A DNA stretch of 64,000 nt, from assembly GCA_936450465.1 (NCBI GenBank), contig OW388300.1:47382358-47446357 (forward strand). Reading direction: 5' to 3'. The position numbers and the translations under genes are program-made. Below are positions 13,381-24,900 of the stretch, one piece after another. The notes under the pieces were generated by a model. That model did not search any database. It saw nothing but the letters and a program-made list of their open reading frames with translations, and had not been told where the DNA came from. The first letter of the stretch is position 1; each line of letters opens with the position of its first letter. This stretch comes from Gibbula magus (lineage: Eukaryota; Mollusca; Gastropoda; Trochida; Trochidae).

Positions 13381-13800
13381 AAAACATGTTGTAGTCGGTA
13401 CAGAAAGCTTGTAGATTTCTAAGATCTTTACAGCTCACTGAAATTCATCTTGCAGAACATTTTAACAAGGACATAAATACTGTCCAGGTATTTGTTGACG
13501 TCGTTGCCACCGTTTCTTTATTGTATTCCGTACAACAAGTGGGATTAGTCTTTCAGAACATTTAACTGGAGCTATCATTTATCTACAATGAAGAATGGAA
13601 GAATTAACATTCGTCAACGCTTCTAAATTATTTATGTTTTTTAGCTCCTGCTATTTTGAAGTTGGCGACTATACATACACTACACGGAAACAGCTGGAAA
13701 AAGGAGATTGATGGAACACTCTAATAACTGAACTTTCCTTTTGCTTCTTCTACAACATACATTTCTACTCAACAGAGTCAAGCCAAACTTTTAATTATGA
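13381..13800 (+). pseudogene. Decayed 5' end of a PAN-FReD gene
   Basis: 13460-13480 (ttgcagaacattttaacaagg) resembles the 5' flank of gene B. 13697-13790 aligns with exon 1: aaaagg...actgaactttc, then ttcttctacaacatacat and ttctactcaacagagtca, corresponding to the ELSLW, FFYNT and FYSTES parts of the PAN domain. An internal deletion and frame loss show it is dead. Same strand as gene B. Confidence 0.65.
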
Positions 13801-14040
13801 GATATAATGTCAAAATGTATATTTAATTGGGCTGCACTGGAATGTTATGAAACTTTGAATTTAGAAATCTGTGTTCAGTCTGCATTTGAAAAGCACATAC
13901 AACCTTGTCATCATGTTTATATGTAAATCGCCATGTACGTTAAACCAGGTGTTCTCTACAATGGTTAACATGCGGGAAAACCTGCCATTCACATCTTTGA
14001 TTTATGAAAACGTAGAGGTCAAAAACTGATTTGTCGATTC

Positions 14041-14766
14041 TGGAATATCACACTGTCAGTGCTTTATTTAAGAATTGAATATCAGTGTGTGTGTTTCCAC
14101 TGGAAAATGAACGATGTCAAAGCGGGATTCAAACCCCCGAGAACGAGAAGAACTTGCGAGTAAGTTTATGTGAGCGTTTGAATACCCCTTTGACATCGTT
14201 CATTTTTCCAGTTTATCTGTTTATCTGTTATCTGTTTAATGAAACCTGTGGCACTCATCATGCTGAGTGATGCGTAATAAAAACTCATCGTTCAGGGACA
14301 CGAGATCAGAGTTATCTGCCCTTTAAATAAAGTCATGGTATGGAGGCCGCCATTTGTCACCTCGTCAATATTATGTTAACAACAGTCTGAAAAGAAATAT
14401 TTCATTAGCACGACTGCTCAAATCTGAATCCCATTAGTTCATAATGGTTATATTGTGAGTATTTTCGAGATTGGATAATTTGCATTCAGCAAGCGATCGT
14501 GAATGTCTTTCAGTTTTAGAATAGGCCTTGTGATTTGCATAGCTCAACATCAAACAGTTATGCGCGATCTTTCATTGAAATGTTTTATCTATTTCAACAA
14601 CTGAGAAGGCAGTATGATATTGAGATAATGTTATTCAATCAAATAAGTCGGTAAATGGTAACCGTTGGAAATTTGCTAAGAAAACCACGCTCAATCATGA
14701 AAGAACACTACAGTACCATCAACTGTTCACACGACCCGAAAGCGTTCACACGTTCATACTGGTTCA
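14041..14766. repeat. Long dispersed repeat, copy 1
   Basis: Aligns with 42701-43320. Shared segments include gatgtcaaagcgggattcaa, the caatattatgt.aacaacagtc block and atcaaacagttatgcgcgat. An internal hairpin, gaacgatgtcaaag...tttgacatcgttc, is visible near 14110-14205. The copy is interrupted by a 651-bp TIR element at 14769. A further family fragment lies at 15990-16140. Confidence 0.7.
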
Positions 14767-14768
14767 TA

Positions 14769-15419
14769 AACTGAAGCACAAAAGAAACGCCACACCTCAG
14801 TTGGTTTCAATTAATTTGATATTCTAAAGAAATGAGATGCATTTGATTATGGCACGATGCAATAACACCTTTTGGCAGTAGTTTAATGACTTAATTGGTG
14901 ACTGTTTTATTTTTTTTATGCATTTGATTATGGCAGGATGCAATAACACCTTTTGGCAGTAGTTTAATGACTTAATTGGTGACTGTTTTATTTTTTTTAT
15001 TACAATATCATTTTTTAAACTAGACAGGGGTTAGAAATGAAATTCTTGGGAATAAAAACTTAAAAAAAAAAAAAAAAAAAAATGTACACCAACATGACAC
15101 CTACCATGTTTAAAATGTTCTAAATGTGTGCATGACGAGGTAAATTTATTGATTTTCACACAGAGTATGTGTTATATATCGATGAACAGTTGTGTTTTAT
15201 CAAAATTATTTTTGGGGAATTTTGAATTTCAAAATTTTAATTTTTAATTTTTTTTTTAAAAACAAGTAGAAGAATTCTTTGAAGGATTTAATATTTTGGA
15301 CAAATTTCCCAAACTATTCAGTTTTTGAATACGACGTCGAAAACTCGAGATATTTGACATTGAAAATTATACATATGATAAAAACAACTGAGGGGTGACG
15401 TTTCTTTTGTGCTTCAGTT
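14769..15419. mobile_element. 651-bp TIR element flanked by TA
   Basis: The termini AACTGAAGCACAAAAGAAAC and the inverse match over about 35 bp with only a couple of mismatches, and the element is flanked by TA on both sides (14767-14768 and 15420-15421). Size, TIRs and TA target duplication fit a non-autonomous Tc1/mariner-type MITE. It contains an 81-bp tandem duplication (14837-15000) and a poly-A run near 15063-15082, and has no coding capacity. Confidence 0.8.
14837..15000. repeat. 81-bp tandem duplication inside the TIR element
   Basis: Two nearly identical successive units start with atgcatttgattatggca at 14837 and 14918. They differ by about one base (cacgatgc versus caggatgc), so the duplication is recent. 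Confidence 0.9.
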
Positions 15420-15420
15420 T

Positions 15421-15490
15421 AGAATATATTACAGTGTCTAAGATATGAAGCATTATCCCAGTAGTTGTATGATATGAACAGCATTTAAAA
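15421..15490 (+). pseudogene. Relic of FReD-family 5' flank
   Basis: gaatatatt.cagtgtctaag, followed by gatatg.aagca.tat.cca.agtt, matches the far-upstream flank of gene A (minus strand, about 10800-10890). Only flank sequence is present here, with no exon. Confidence 0.45.
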
Positions 15491-15989
15491 ACTATATTTA
15501 AATTGAACAGATTAGCTGAAATAAATATGTAAGACATCCGCAAAGTGTATTATAATGTTATTAATTAAGTATTTTCGTATTGGCCGAGTTACAGGTCTGA
15601 GGTCCGTTGTATTGGCCTGAGACTTCTTTTCATTCTATTTGCACAACACTAAAATCTCATTTGTATTCACTTAAATAAACAAGATGAGTGAACAAATAGC
15701 ACGGGGCAAAGTTGTGAAGCGTCAGTTTCGGGTTTTCACCAAATATGCAACTGCGAATGCTCAGACTCATATTGGCCCAGTTTGTCTCGTATTGGCCCGG
15801 TTTTACCCGTATTGGCCAAGTTTCTTCGTATTGGCCCAGCTGTCGAATCATATGGTCAAGGTCGTAAATGTCATATAAGTACCATACGATTAATAGTTAA
15901 TTAATAATATTCAATACAATATATCTAGTAGATATGACATGTTGATATACAGTGCACTTGGCCTATACCGACATAATGGTTAAGAGATG

Positions 15990-16140
15990 TCTGACTAGAG
16001 GCAGTTTCTCAGTCATAATGACATTTTCTTGACCAAATGAAATGTGTCGGTCTAGAGGAAGGGCAGGATGAGAGATATGAAGGACTACTAGTGTTAATTA
16101 TTGCTAATTGATGGTGGCTATGATCGCTTCACCTTCCGTT
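15990..16140 (+). repeat. Fragment of the long dispersed repeat
   Basis: The block with accaaatgaaatgtgtcgg and gaaggactactagt matches 43480-43620 (atcaaatgaaatgtgtcg...gaaggtctactagt). Its frame there reads DQMKCVALE and here DQMKCVGLE, so it may come from a retroelement coding end. Confidence 0.5.
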
Positions 16141-17539
16141 TGATGCAGACAAAGTTTATTCAAGGGTACGAACCCTATCTGCACCTTGCACTGTACTTAA
16201 ATGTCAAAAGATTGTACTGTGTAACTTTATATTGATTCCCCTCAGATTGTTCTGATTACGGACATTAATAATGCGGCTCCAATGACCTAGAACATTGACA
16301 CGTTGAAGGGAATTGAAGTGAAACAGTTAGTACATAAAATCATCAGACAGAACTGTAGAATCAAGCGTATCCACAGGGATTTATCGGACCTGAGATTATC
16401 TAGGATGCGTACCGACTTGTTTCTTCGATGTCAGTGTAATAGTTTAACATCCCAATACGTTAAACTTATTAATGAAGATGACTGAGAGCAACTAAGCAGA
16501 CCTTAGAAAATAGTTACACATCCTTATATTTTTCAAATTTAAACTTCCAATAGCAAGCGTCATACTTTCACATTTTCACGAAACACAAAACCGCTAGTAA
16601 AGGAAATAGGAAGAAAGTCCCATTGTCGAATATCACTGCATGTTGGGAAATCAAGTTCAACTCTACGTCCTCAAGTATTCTTTGGAACATTCTCTGCTAC
16701 AAGTGTGGACAAACCACAATTAAAGACGTCCTGCTTACTTAAATAAAGTGCTCTCACCCAAAGATAAATAAGTGTTGGCAATGACTAAATATATATGAAT
16801 TAATGAGAAGAGTTTAAAAACAAATGTGCATGGTTCGGTTACGCCATACAAGTCCATTTCCCATCGAGCAGCCATTTTAATGAGTTCTCATTAAAATGGC
16901 CGCTCGAAGGTAGTTCAAGTGATCTGACTGATGTTTTGATACTTAAACACTCAAAGTAGAGTTTTAAACATGGTACAATGATGAAATGGTCAATCATGTT
17001 GTTGTCTGAACTCTCAATATCGGATATGACCTACAAATCGACCTCTCACACTGATGAGTTCGAAAAATTATGGCTTTATAAATCGCTCTATTTTCAAGCA
17101 ATACAATAACTGTTTTCTGTGTATACGGCTTATTCGGTCATGTACTGAGATGTTTTACACTCTCATGTTACAATATATTGTATACACTTTCATGATAAAT
17201 GACAAATTTGAGAAAATAATATACAAGAACATGGTACAGCGCCTTAAACGATTAATTATCTTAAACACTTTAATCAATGATGTCATTCATTGTTGTTTAT
17301 CTTGTTGAAGTGATTTTGCTAGGCATACATAAGAATTAACTCAATGTTTTTTTCTTCATATAAATGAGGACGTACTGTAATTGCACAATAATATTGTGAA
17401 GGAAAGTTTAGAGGCCCTGACCTCGTTGATCTCTCATCGAGTACCAACCTACCATTTTAAAACTGTCATCCTTAGGCTGATAATATCCAAGATCAATATT
17501 TAAAGAAAATGCTTTTGGATACCAACGATGAAAGACATT
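16141..17539. other. Intergenic, no gene
   Basis: No gene recognised. It contains a strong palindrome at about 16866-16906 (cattttaatgag / ctcattaaaatgg). A short gtacaatgatgaaatggtcaa block near 16975 recurs near 57807. Confidence 0.5.
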
Positions 17540-17860
17540 TCCATAACAAAAATTGTAGTCAGAACGGAGAACTTGTTGACTTCTCAGATCTTTACAGCTT
17601 ACTGAAATACTTCTTGCAGAACATTTTAACAAGGATATAAAAACTGTCCAGGTATTTGTTGTCGCCGTTGCCACCATAATTTTTTTCATTGTATTCAAAC
17701 GATAAGTAGGCTTTGTGTTGCAGAACATTTTAATGAGGACAAGATTCACTTTTAACTGAAGCTGTCACTAAGAAAAAAAGATTTATCTTGCACTCTAAGC
17801 ACTGAGCTTTCACTTTGGTTCAAATCTGAAGTCGAATCCACGGCTGTAAACTTGAAGAAG
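17540..17860 (+). pseudogene. Second decayed 5' end of a PAN-FReD gene
   Basis: 17575-17660 matches 13415-13500 (agatctttacagct.actgaaat...cagaacattttaacaagg). 17795-17845 matches exon 1 of gene B: cactgagctttcactttgg, then ttcaaatctgaagtcgaatcc, corresponding to the [13 protein letters not shown] part of the PAN domain. Everything downstream is lost. Confidence 0.65.
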
Positions 17861-18084
17861 GCCAAATGGTATATTGCAAGATGTCAGGATATCAAAATTC
17901 GAAATCTGCCTTCTATGTCAAGTCATATCAGTTCTAAGTCTAAAATGGCTCGAGAGCCATCTCAGACCACACTCTTTTAACAGCAGATTAAAAAGTCGCT
18001 AGCAAAGCATCAAACCTGCAAAATTAGTATGTACACTAAAGTAATTAAGTGTTAAATGTATGTTCTAATCAGATCATAATCATG

Positions 18085-18195
18085 TGTGTTTATGATCAGC
18101 ACATCTGTCAACAGCGACAGGGCCCCACGCTCCACTGATATCCTTGACTATTTCCTCGGTCATGCTCAAGTCATCTTTGTCAATCCGCCTGCTTA
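18085..18195 (-). pseudogene. Retroelement fragment (DIRS/Ty3-like RNase H end)
   Basis: The minus-strand frame reads LSRRIDKDDLS, then ISGAWGPVAVDRCAD. This resembles the (A)D.LSR..D.DDW ... WGP..VDRFA motif at the end of the RNase H region of DIRS and some Ty3-type retroelements. It is only about 37 residues, with no flanking pol or LTR recognised. Confidence 0.45.
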
Positions 18196-18324
18196 ATTGA
18201 AAACTGAAATTCTGTAACAGTCACATTTTCCCAAGAAAACATGAAAATATCAACTTAGATCTTCTGAAGTTCTGTGACGGTACTGCCGTCGATTTTTGTC
18301 GAGGCGAAATGGTCGTGTTGTAAG

Positions 18325-18445
18325 CTGCTGGTACAGTCAATGCTGGCGATAGTTGCCTTAGTCTGAGGGTGTGGTTTCGAATCCGGTATGGGACTCGGCC
18401 CGAGAAAGTACAAGAATGTGTACTTTTGAAGGTAGTGTTATCCCT
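18325..18445 (+). repeat. SINE-like repeat copy 2
   Basis: Same order of motifs as 13165-13290: gtctgagggtgtgg, GGTTTCGAATCC, gg.act.ggcccga, tacaagaat.tgtact and tgaaggtagt..tatcc. Confidence 0.45.
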
Positions 18446-18639
18446 ATTATCCCGTTAAATTGCGAGTATTTCTAGTGTAATACCGCTGCATGTGTGACGT
18501 CACAATAGTTTGCGGTTAAGGCGTCACAATGTGAGTAAGGCCGTCACAATGGTAACCGACTTGTGGGAGTCATAATTTCAGAGCTATGTCTGCTATTTCG
18601 CTGGATTATAGTTGGGCGAGTAATCAAGAGAATACTAAA

Positions 18640-18700
18640 GTTTCCTTCTATTTTATACCATTTTTATTAAATAGAGGGTCGTTTATTATCCTCTATTACC
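18640..18700. repeat. Fold-back family 2 fragment
   Basis: tttccttctatttta.accatttttattaaatagagggtcgttta matches 53244-53405 and 53925-54040, where the two arms are better preserved. Confidence 0.55.
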
Positions 18701-18955
18701 TGATTTTGAATGTACGCTCCACAACCAACATCCCAGTAGTTAAATGAAATGTAATTGATCAATGAGTCTAGAACGTTTCACATAGTCGACATGAATAAGC
18801 ATAGATTATTCTTGCAGAGCATTTTAATTAGAACGTTGGGTTGGTTATAGCGCTTGACTGGTTAATTTACAAGAAAGAATAGAGCTTGGTAAATGGGAAG
18901 ATCTCGCTGTGTACCTGTCTGTTGTAGAAACAACACAGTTGCTCTTCAGTCTAGA
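18701..18955 (+). promoter_or_regulatory. Conserved 5' flank/5' UTR of gene B
   Basis: Shares ordered blocks with the inverted flank of gene A: cagtagttaaatg.aatg, gatcaatgagtctagaac, gacatgaataa and ctgtctgttgtagaaaca. It ends in agaATGG. An upstream in-frame ATG at 18893 exists, but the paralogue lacks the extra 21 codons, so 18956 is preferred. Confidence 0.55.
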
Positions 18956-21900
18956 ATGGAAGTCCAAACTAACCTCCGTGCTTTTCTCCTATCCTTGGTA
19001 TTCTTCCTTATATGCTTTTTGGATTTTGGCAATTGTTCATGTAAAAAGCAAAAGCTGATAAAAAGGAAGAATTTTTCGAATACTACAGTCACTGAACTTT
19101 CACTTTGGTCCAAGTCTGGAGTGAAATCCGCAGCTGCATGTAGCACTGAATATGGCAGAGATAAGCAATGTGTCTCCTTCTTCTACAACACACAGAGTGG
19201 TGTGTGTACTGCCCACACCGTCCAGTTCTACTTAACAGAGTCCAGCATTGCAGAGGAAGGGTCTCTCTACTACACACTTCAAGTTGGTGAGTTGTTTTAT
19301 TGAGTCCTGCAGTGATTGTAAGTGAAACGAGTATTTTGAAGATTAGGTAGAATGCTGTTTGTTTTTAGTGAAAAACTATAAATTTATTGAATGATATTGT
19401 TCCACTTATAACAACCATTTGTGAATTGAGATATGTAGCAAAGTATGTATTGTACCCACATGAATGGGTAAGTTGTGTAACAGATTTATCCTCATGCACC
19501 AATTCTTTCTTGTTATTTCATCTTCTTACATTTCTGTCTTGTTTAAATATGTTTGAACTGGACTAATGAGTTATTTTATGGATTTATATCTGAAGTGATA
19601 CAAATTTAGTTCTTAGTCTTAGTTCTAGAGGATAAATATATATTATGCAAGTAAGTGACGTCTGTTATCAACTATATAAACAGAAGCTAATGTGGATATT
19701 TTACTTTATCAAAGGCTGGTGGTATATTCAATATCAGAAAATGTGAAGGTAGCATTCTATTTACCACATACATGTAAATCATTCTTTACATTTTTTCTCT
19801 AAACACAGCATGAACATTTTAATTCTAGAATACAATTAAATAGCATAGGTGAATTCTGATACCAAATATATCACCACGAGCTGATACAATTTGAGGCTTG
19901 ATGATATTTTACATTTACCAACGAGTTGTAGTTAAGGCATATATTATATAAAAAAAAATACGATGTGACATTCTATTCATCATCCAAAATCATGTCTTCA
20001 TCTGTAAACATATCATATGTATGTCATAGCATTATGACGTCCTCATGTTTTTGACGTCATGTAATGTGACATCATACGGGTTTTGACGTAAAAGCATTGT
20101 GATGTCATCCAGTGTTCGAGATCAGGGCATGTCTAGTGGGGAGTTGATTGAGATGTGTAAAAGAATATCATTGATCTTCGAGGGAAAAGCAATATTTTGA
20201 ACTGAGTTCTAAGTAAAAGTTGTCTTTAAGATCAATCAAACTATCTTTAGTTCACAATAGAAAGGCCAGAGACCTATAGTAAAACCATACATAAGGGGTA
20301 CATACATAGAGAATATACATTACACTGATAAACATGTGTTCTATACAACATTGCATAGTAAATGACCGAAAATGTTGAACATATTGCATATTGCGTGTGA
20401 ACGTTTCATTATTGATGCTCAGAATAGTAGAGAAATTGATAATAGTCGGATGGACATGGTAGTATATCTTAATATAAAGGAGAGTTCCCAGTTCAATTAG
20501 TTGATTTAATTGGACACTGATGGTACTTTAAAACAAGACGACCTTATCTGCGAACAGAAGGACTATTTGGAATATTTCTGCATGACGTTGTATACCGCTT
20601 CAAGAATTTGGACAGACAGCTGATTTATTAGATTGAGAACAGGAATGGACGAAGTATACATTCATGTATTACACCCAATTTCTGAAAATTCATGATTATT
20701 TTTTACACATGCCTTCAGTTTCTCATGTATGTTATATAAAAGTTTAATCATGTTGTTACTAAGGGCATATGACACTGAAATAAAGACTAAAGTTTTCATT
20801 TCATTACATAAAATCTAAATTTTTCACATAATCTACATATAACATGCAACATAATACTTTCTTACCTTTGAAATAAGATATCTTTGAAACATACTTTGTA
20901 ATATATTTGTTTTAAATCAAAAGTGGTATAGCCGTATCTAAATACAGCTTGTGATTCGTTTGATGAAACCAATATATATATATACTCAGGTTACAAGTAT
21001 CTTAGTAATGATAAAGTTGAACAGCTTACTTAATATACTAAATAATGTTATTATTACAAAATTATTTAGGTTTTTCACATCCCCTTTTTTATGGATTGGC
21101 ACAATGATACCCACCGTCAAGGAATGTGGTAAAATGATATGTTCTAGTATGACACTAAATAGTCGATCTATGTATGATACGATAAGTTCAGCTGAATTTC
21201 TAAAATCATCTGATATCATACCATCAATTCCCGCCGATTTGTGTAATTTGAGATAAATATTACTAATTTAAAATCCCTCCTCTAATGATAATTGAATCTA
21301 GTGTAGCTACGTAAATTTTCGAAATTTAAATTTAAAATTAGCAGGTTGTTTGCTCTTAATTGTCATGATAAATTTGACCAGTATTACAATCTACTGTTTT
21401 TTAATTTTAAGGCAAACAAGAGAAAAATATTTAAGAAATATGCATAAGAGCGAGAGCGTATAACTACCTTATTCTATATCAGGTCTCTGGAAGAATCGCA
21501 TGGGAATGTGTGATTTATCATCACAATGTCAATTTATTGATTACTACAAATTCCTTGTCCTACCAGCCGATTGATAATTAGACAACAAAATCAATTTCGT
21601 TTCTAGCTCAACAAACAAATCCATGATAAAGTATAGTAAGGAGACACTAAACAACGACTGGAAGGCCTTACAGTACTTGCCTTTCCTCGATCTACAGTTT
21701 CTTGCTGCAATGTTTGATACACAAGTCATACTATCTTATTATTACAATGTATACTACACTCACAAAATGAGCGGCCTTTGAGATTAAACATTTTTCATTA
21801 TTATCTATAAAATATTTACATAGTTAATATTGGGTTTGTCTTAACCATTGATGTTGAGTATGTAGTTATAATAACCGTTCTCACTATTCATAGCTTACTA

Positions 21901-24900
21901 TCTGAGCAAGTCTTCATTCCTTTAAAAATGGAGCCACGGATTGAAGATGAGATAAATTATTTTTAATGAATGAGGAATCACAAAGATATTCATCTTTTTA
22001 GATTTTACTCCAACCATTATTCATGTACACATTCACTTAAAAACGTTAAAAAATTGCTGTGATGTGCAACTCCTCATTACTGACAAATAATGTAAATAGA
22101 TTGAAGTCATTTATGATGTGTAATTATTTTTATTGCAGCACTGTTTGTTCTATTAAAATTTCCTCAATGATTTCGCGATCCCGATACTTAAAAATGATAC
22201 TCGGTTCTATGTTCAGCGACAGATCAAGTGGGAAAGTCACTGTATAACAATGTTACAAAATTGACTTATGTCGCTCAAATAATTTTACAATATTATCCGT
22301 TAACTTTTACTATATCACTTACACATGTGATGACGTTTTTAAATTTTATAGGTGACACAACTGAGAGTGTGAAAGTGATACCATAACAAACGAATTCAAA
22401 GTCCCACATGTCAAATGTCATCATTTTTTGTATTTCATCGAGAAGTACTGACAGTTGCTGAAAATTCAGTTCAGTTCGGATCAGTTTTACACTATTGAAA
22501 CTATTTATTTGTATTGTTAGATACCATAATATGATATCTACAAGATGATTATATTGATGAAATGCATGTCTTTCAATTCCTTACATGCATTATCTGAAAA
22601 ATAATTAATCAAGTAAATACTGTCAATGCAACCACCATCCTAACAATGTGCTGAGACATTTGTGCAGTTTACTCCTTAAACAAAGTTGCCTACATCGGAG
22701 ACGCTGTCAATGTATTCCCCCGTTTAGAAATAAAACATGTGGGTTTGTTGATATTTTGAGAACGAGTGTCAAAAATCCAACTTTTATTCTGAAGAATACC
22801 ATGTTTTGACTTCGACATTCATGCTCACCTGAAGGCGAACCCCACTACACTACATTCATTGACTAGTGAATGGATCTGTCATACAATCATCAATGTTGCA
22901 TTCAATTATGGAATGTTTGTTTATTTTTTTTATTTTTTATAAACATCCTTGTATCATGAAGAGTCTTCTACGTGTACCTGGCGGTAACAGGAGCCTATTT
23001 GGATTAAAGTGATTCAACAGATTTAGACGGACGTCACATTCTCTCACACATTCCCATATTATGAACACACGAAGTAAAACCGGATTTACATATGAAATAA
23101 TAGGAATATAAATATGCCATGTGTAAACACCAAAAATGCAATAGTAATCTGCTGGGCTACGGAGATGGATATAGGGAGATTGATAATGAGGTGCTATAGG
23201 GATCTGGGAGGTGAATATAGGGAGGTTAATATAGGGAGGTGGATATAGGGAAGTTAATATAGGGAGGTGGATATAGGGAGGTGGATATAATGAGGTGAAT
23301 ATAGGGAGGTGAATATAGGGAGGTTAATATAGGGAGGTGGATATAGGGAGGTGGATATAATGAGGTGAATATAGGGAGGTGGATATAGGGAGATGGATAA
23401 TGAGGCGCTATAGGGAGGTAAATATGGGAGGTGAATATAAGGAGATGAATATAGGGAGGTGAATATAGGGAGGTGGATATATGGAGGTGAATATAGGGAG
23501 GTGGATATAGGGAGGTGGATATAATGAGGTGAATATAGGGAGGTGAATATAGGGAGGTTAATATAGGGAGGTGGATATAGGGAGGTGGATATAGGGAGGT
23601 GGATATAGGGAGGTGGATATAATGAGGTGAATATAGGGAGGTGTATATAGGGAGGTGGATATAGGGAGGTGGATATAGGGAGGTGGATATAGGGAGGTGG
23701 ATATAATGAGGTGAATATAGGGAGGTGAATATAGGGAGGTGGATATAGGGAGGTGGATATAGGGAGGTGGATATAATGAGGTGAATATAGGGAGGTGAAT
23801 ATAGGGAGGTTAATATAGGGAGGTGGATATAGGGAGGTGGATATAATGAGGTGAATATAGGGAGGTGAATATAGGGAGGTTAATATAGGGAGGTGGATAT
23901 AGGGAGGTGGATATAATGAGGTGAATATAGGGAGGTGGATATAGGGAGATGGATAATGAGGCGCTATAGGGAGGTAAATCTGGGAGGTGAATATAAGGAG
24001 GTGAATATAGGGAGGTGAATATAGGGAGGTGGATATAGGGAGGTGAATATAGGGAGGTGGATATAGGGAGGTGGTTTATGACGTCATTGATGATATAAAG
24101 CAAACATATAGTAGTTAACAGAGTTTTTCGTATTTTCCACTTCATTTTTTTTCTAAACCACAATTAAGTTTAAAGCAACATTACAACAACATCCTTTTCT
24201 TTGAAATATCAGTCTTGTCAAAAAGAAGAAATAATGATAATTGCATGAAAACCAAGTCCTAAAAACTTTGCTTTTGAAAATGTTTTTATGTTTCCTTTCA
24301 GACAAGCGGAACTGTGCTGAGGTACTGAACAACGACCCTGATTGTCCAGACGGAATGTACATCATCAACCCTGATGACGGTAAAGGTCCTGCTAGAGTCT
24401 ACTGTGATATGAGCCCAGGTGGTGATGAGTGGACGGTGATAGAAGATTGTGCCGAAATACTGAGCAAAGATCCTAATTCCCCAAATGGAGTCTACTTCAT
24501 CAACCCTGCGGATGGTGTCGGACATTTCAGAGTCTTCTGTGACATGACCACAGATGGGGGCCGATGGACAGTAAGGTTCCTATAAATCTAACCTTGGTTA
24601 ACTTTTTTGTATCTCCTTCAATACTGCGCATGACTCGTCTTGTCGACTTGTTTGAAAATTTATAATCAGATTTCGTTTTACAGAAACAATTTTCAGATTA
24701 CATTTGTTTGTGGCTTTGCAAGGATAACTATCTAACTTGTCAAATAAACCAACAAGAGGCAAGCTTTTCTTGTACCGTGAAATGATATATATATACCAAT
24801 TACAGGTAACATTTATATTGCTTTGAAATACTGTTTATCACTTGTGGGTGACTTTATACATTATTTTCAAAGGACACTTATCATTCGCATGTCCCTTTCT

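Noticed and set aside
18893..18955. Upstream in-frame ATG giving 21 extra residues in gene B
   Set aside because: The paralogue has no equivalent, and the extension would bury the signal peptide.
23810..24163. 117-residue minus-strand frame with repeated YSPPYIHLP
   Set aside because: It is the translation of the 14-bp minisatellite; no start context, domain or splice support.
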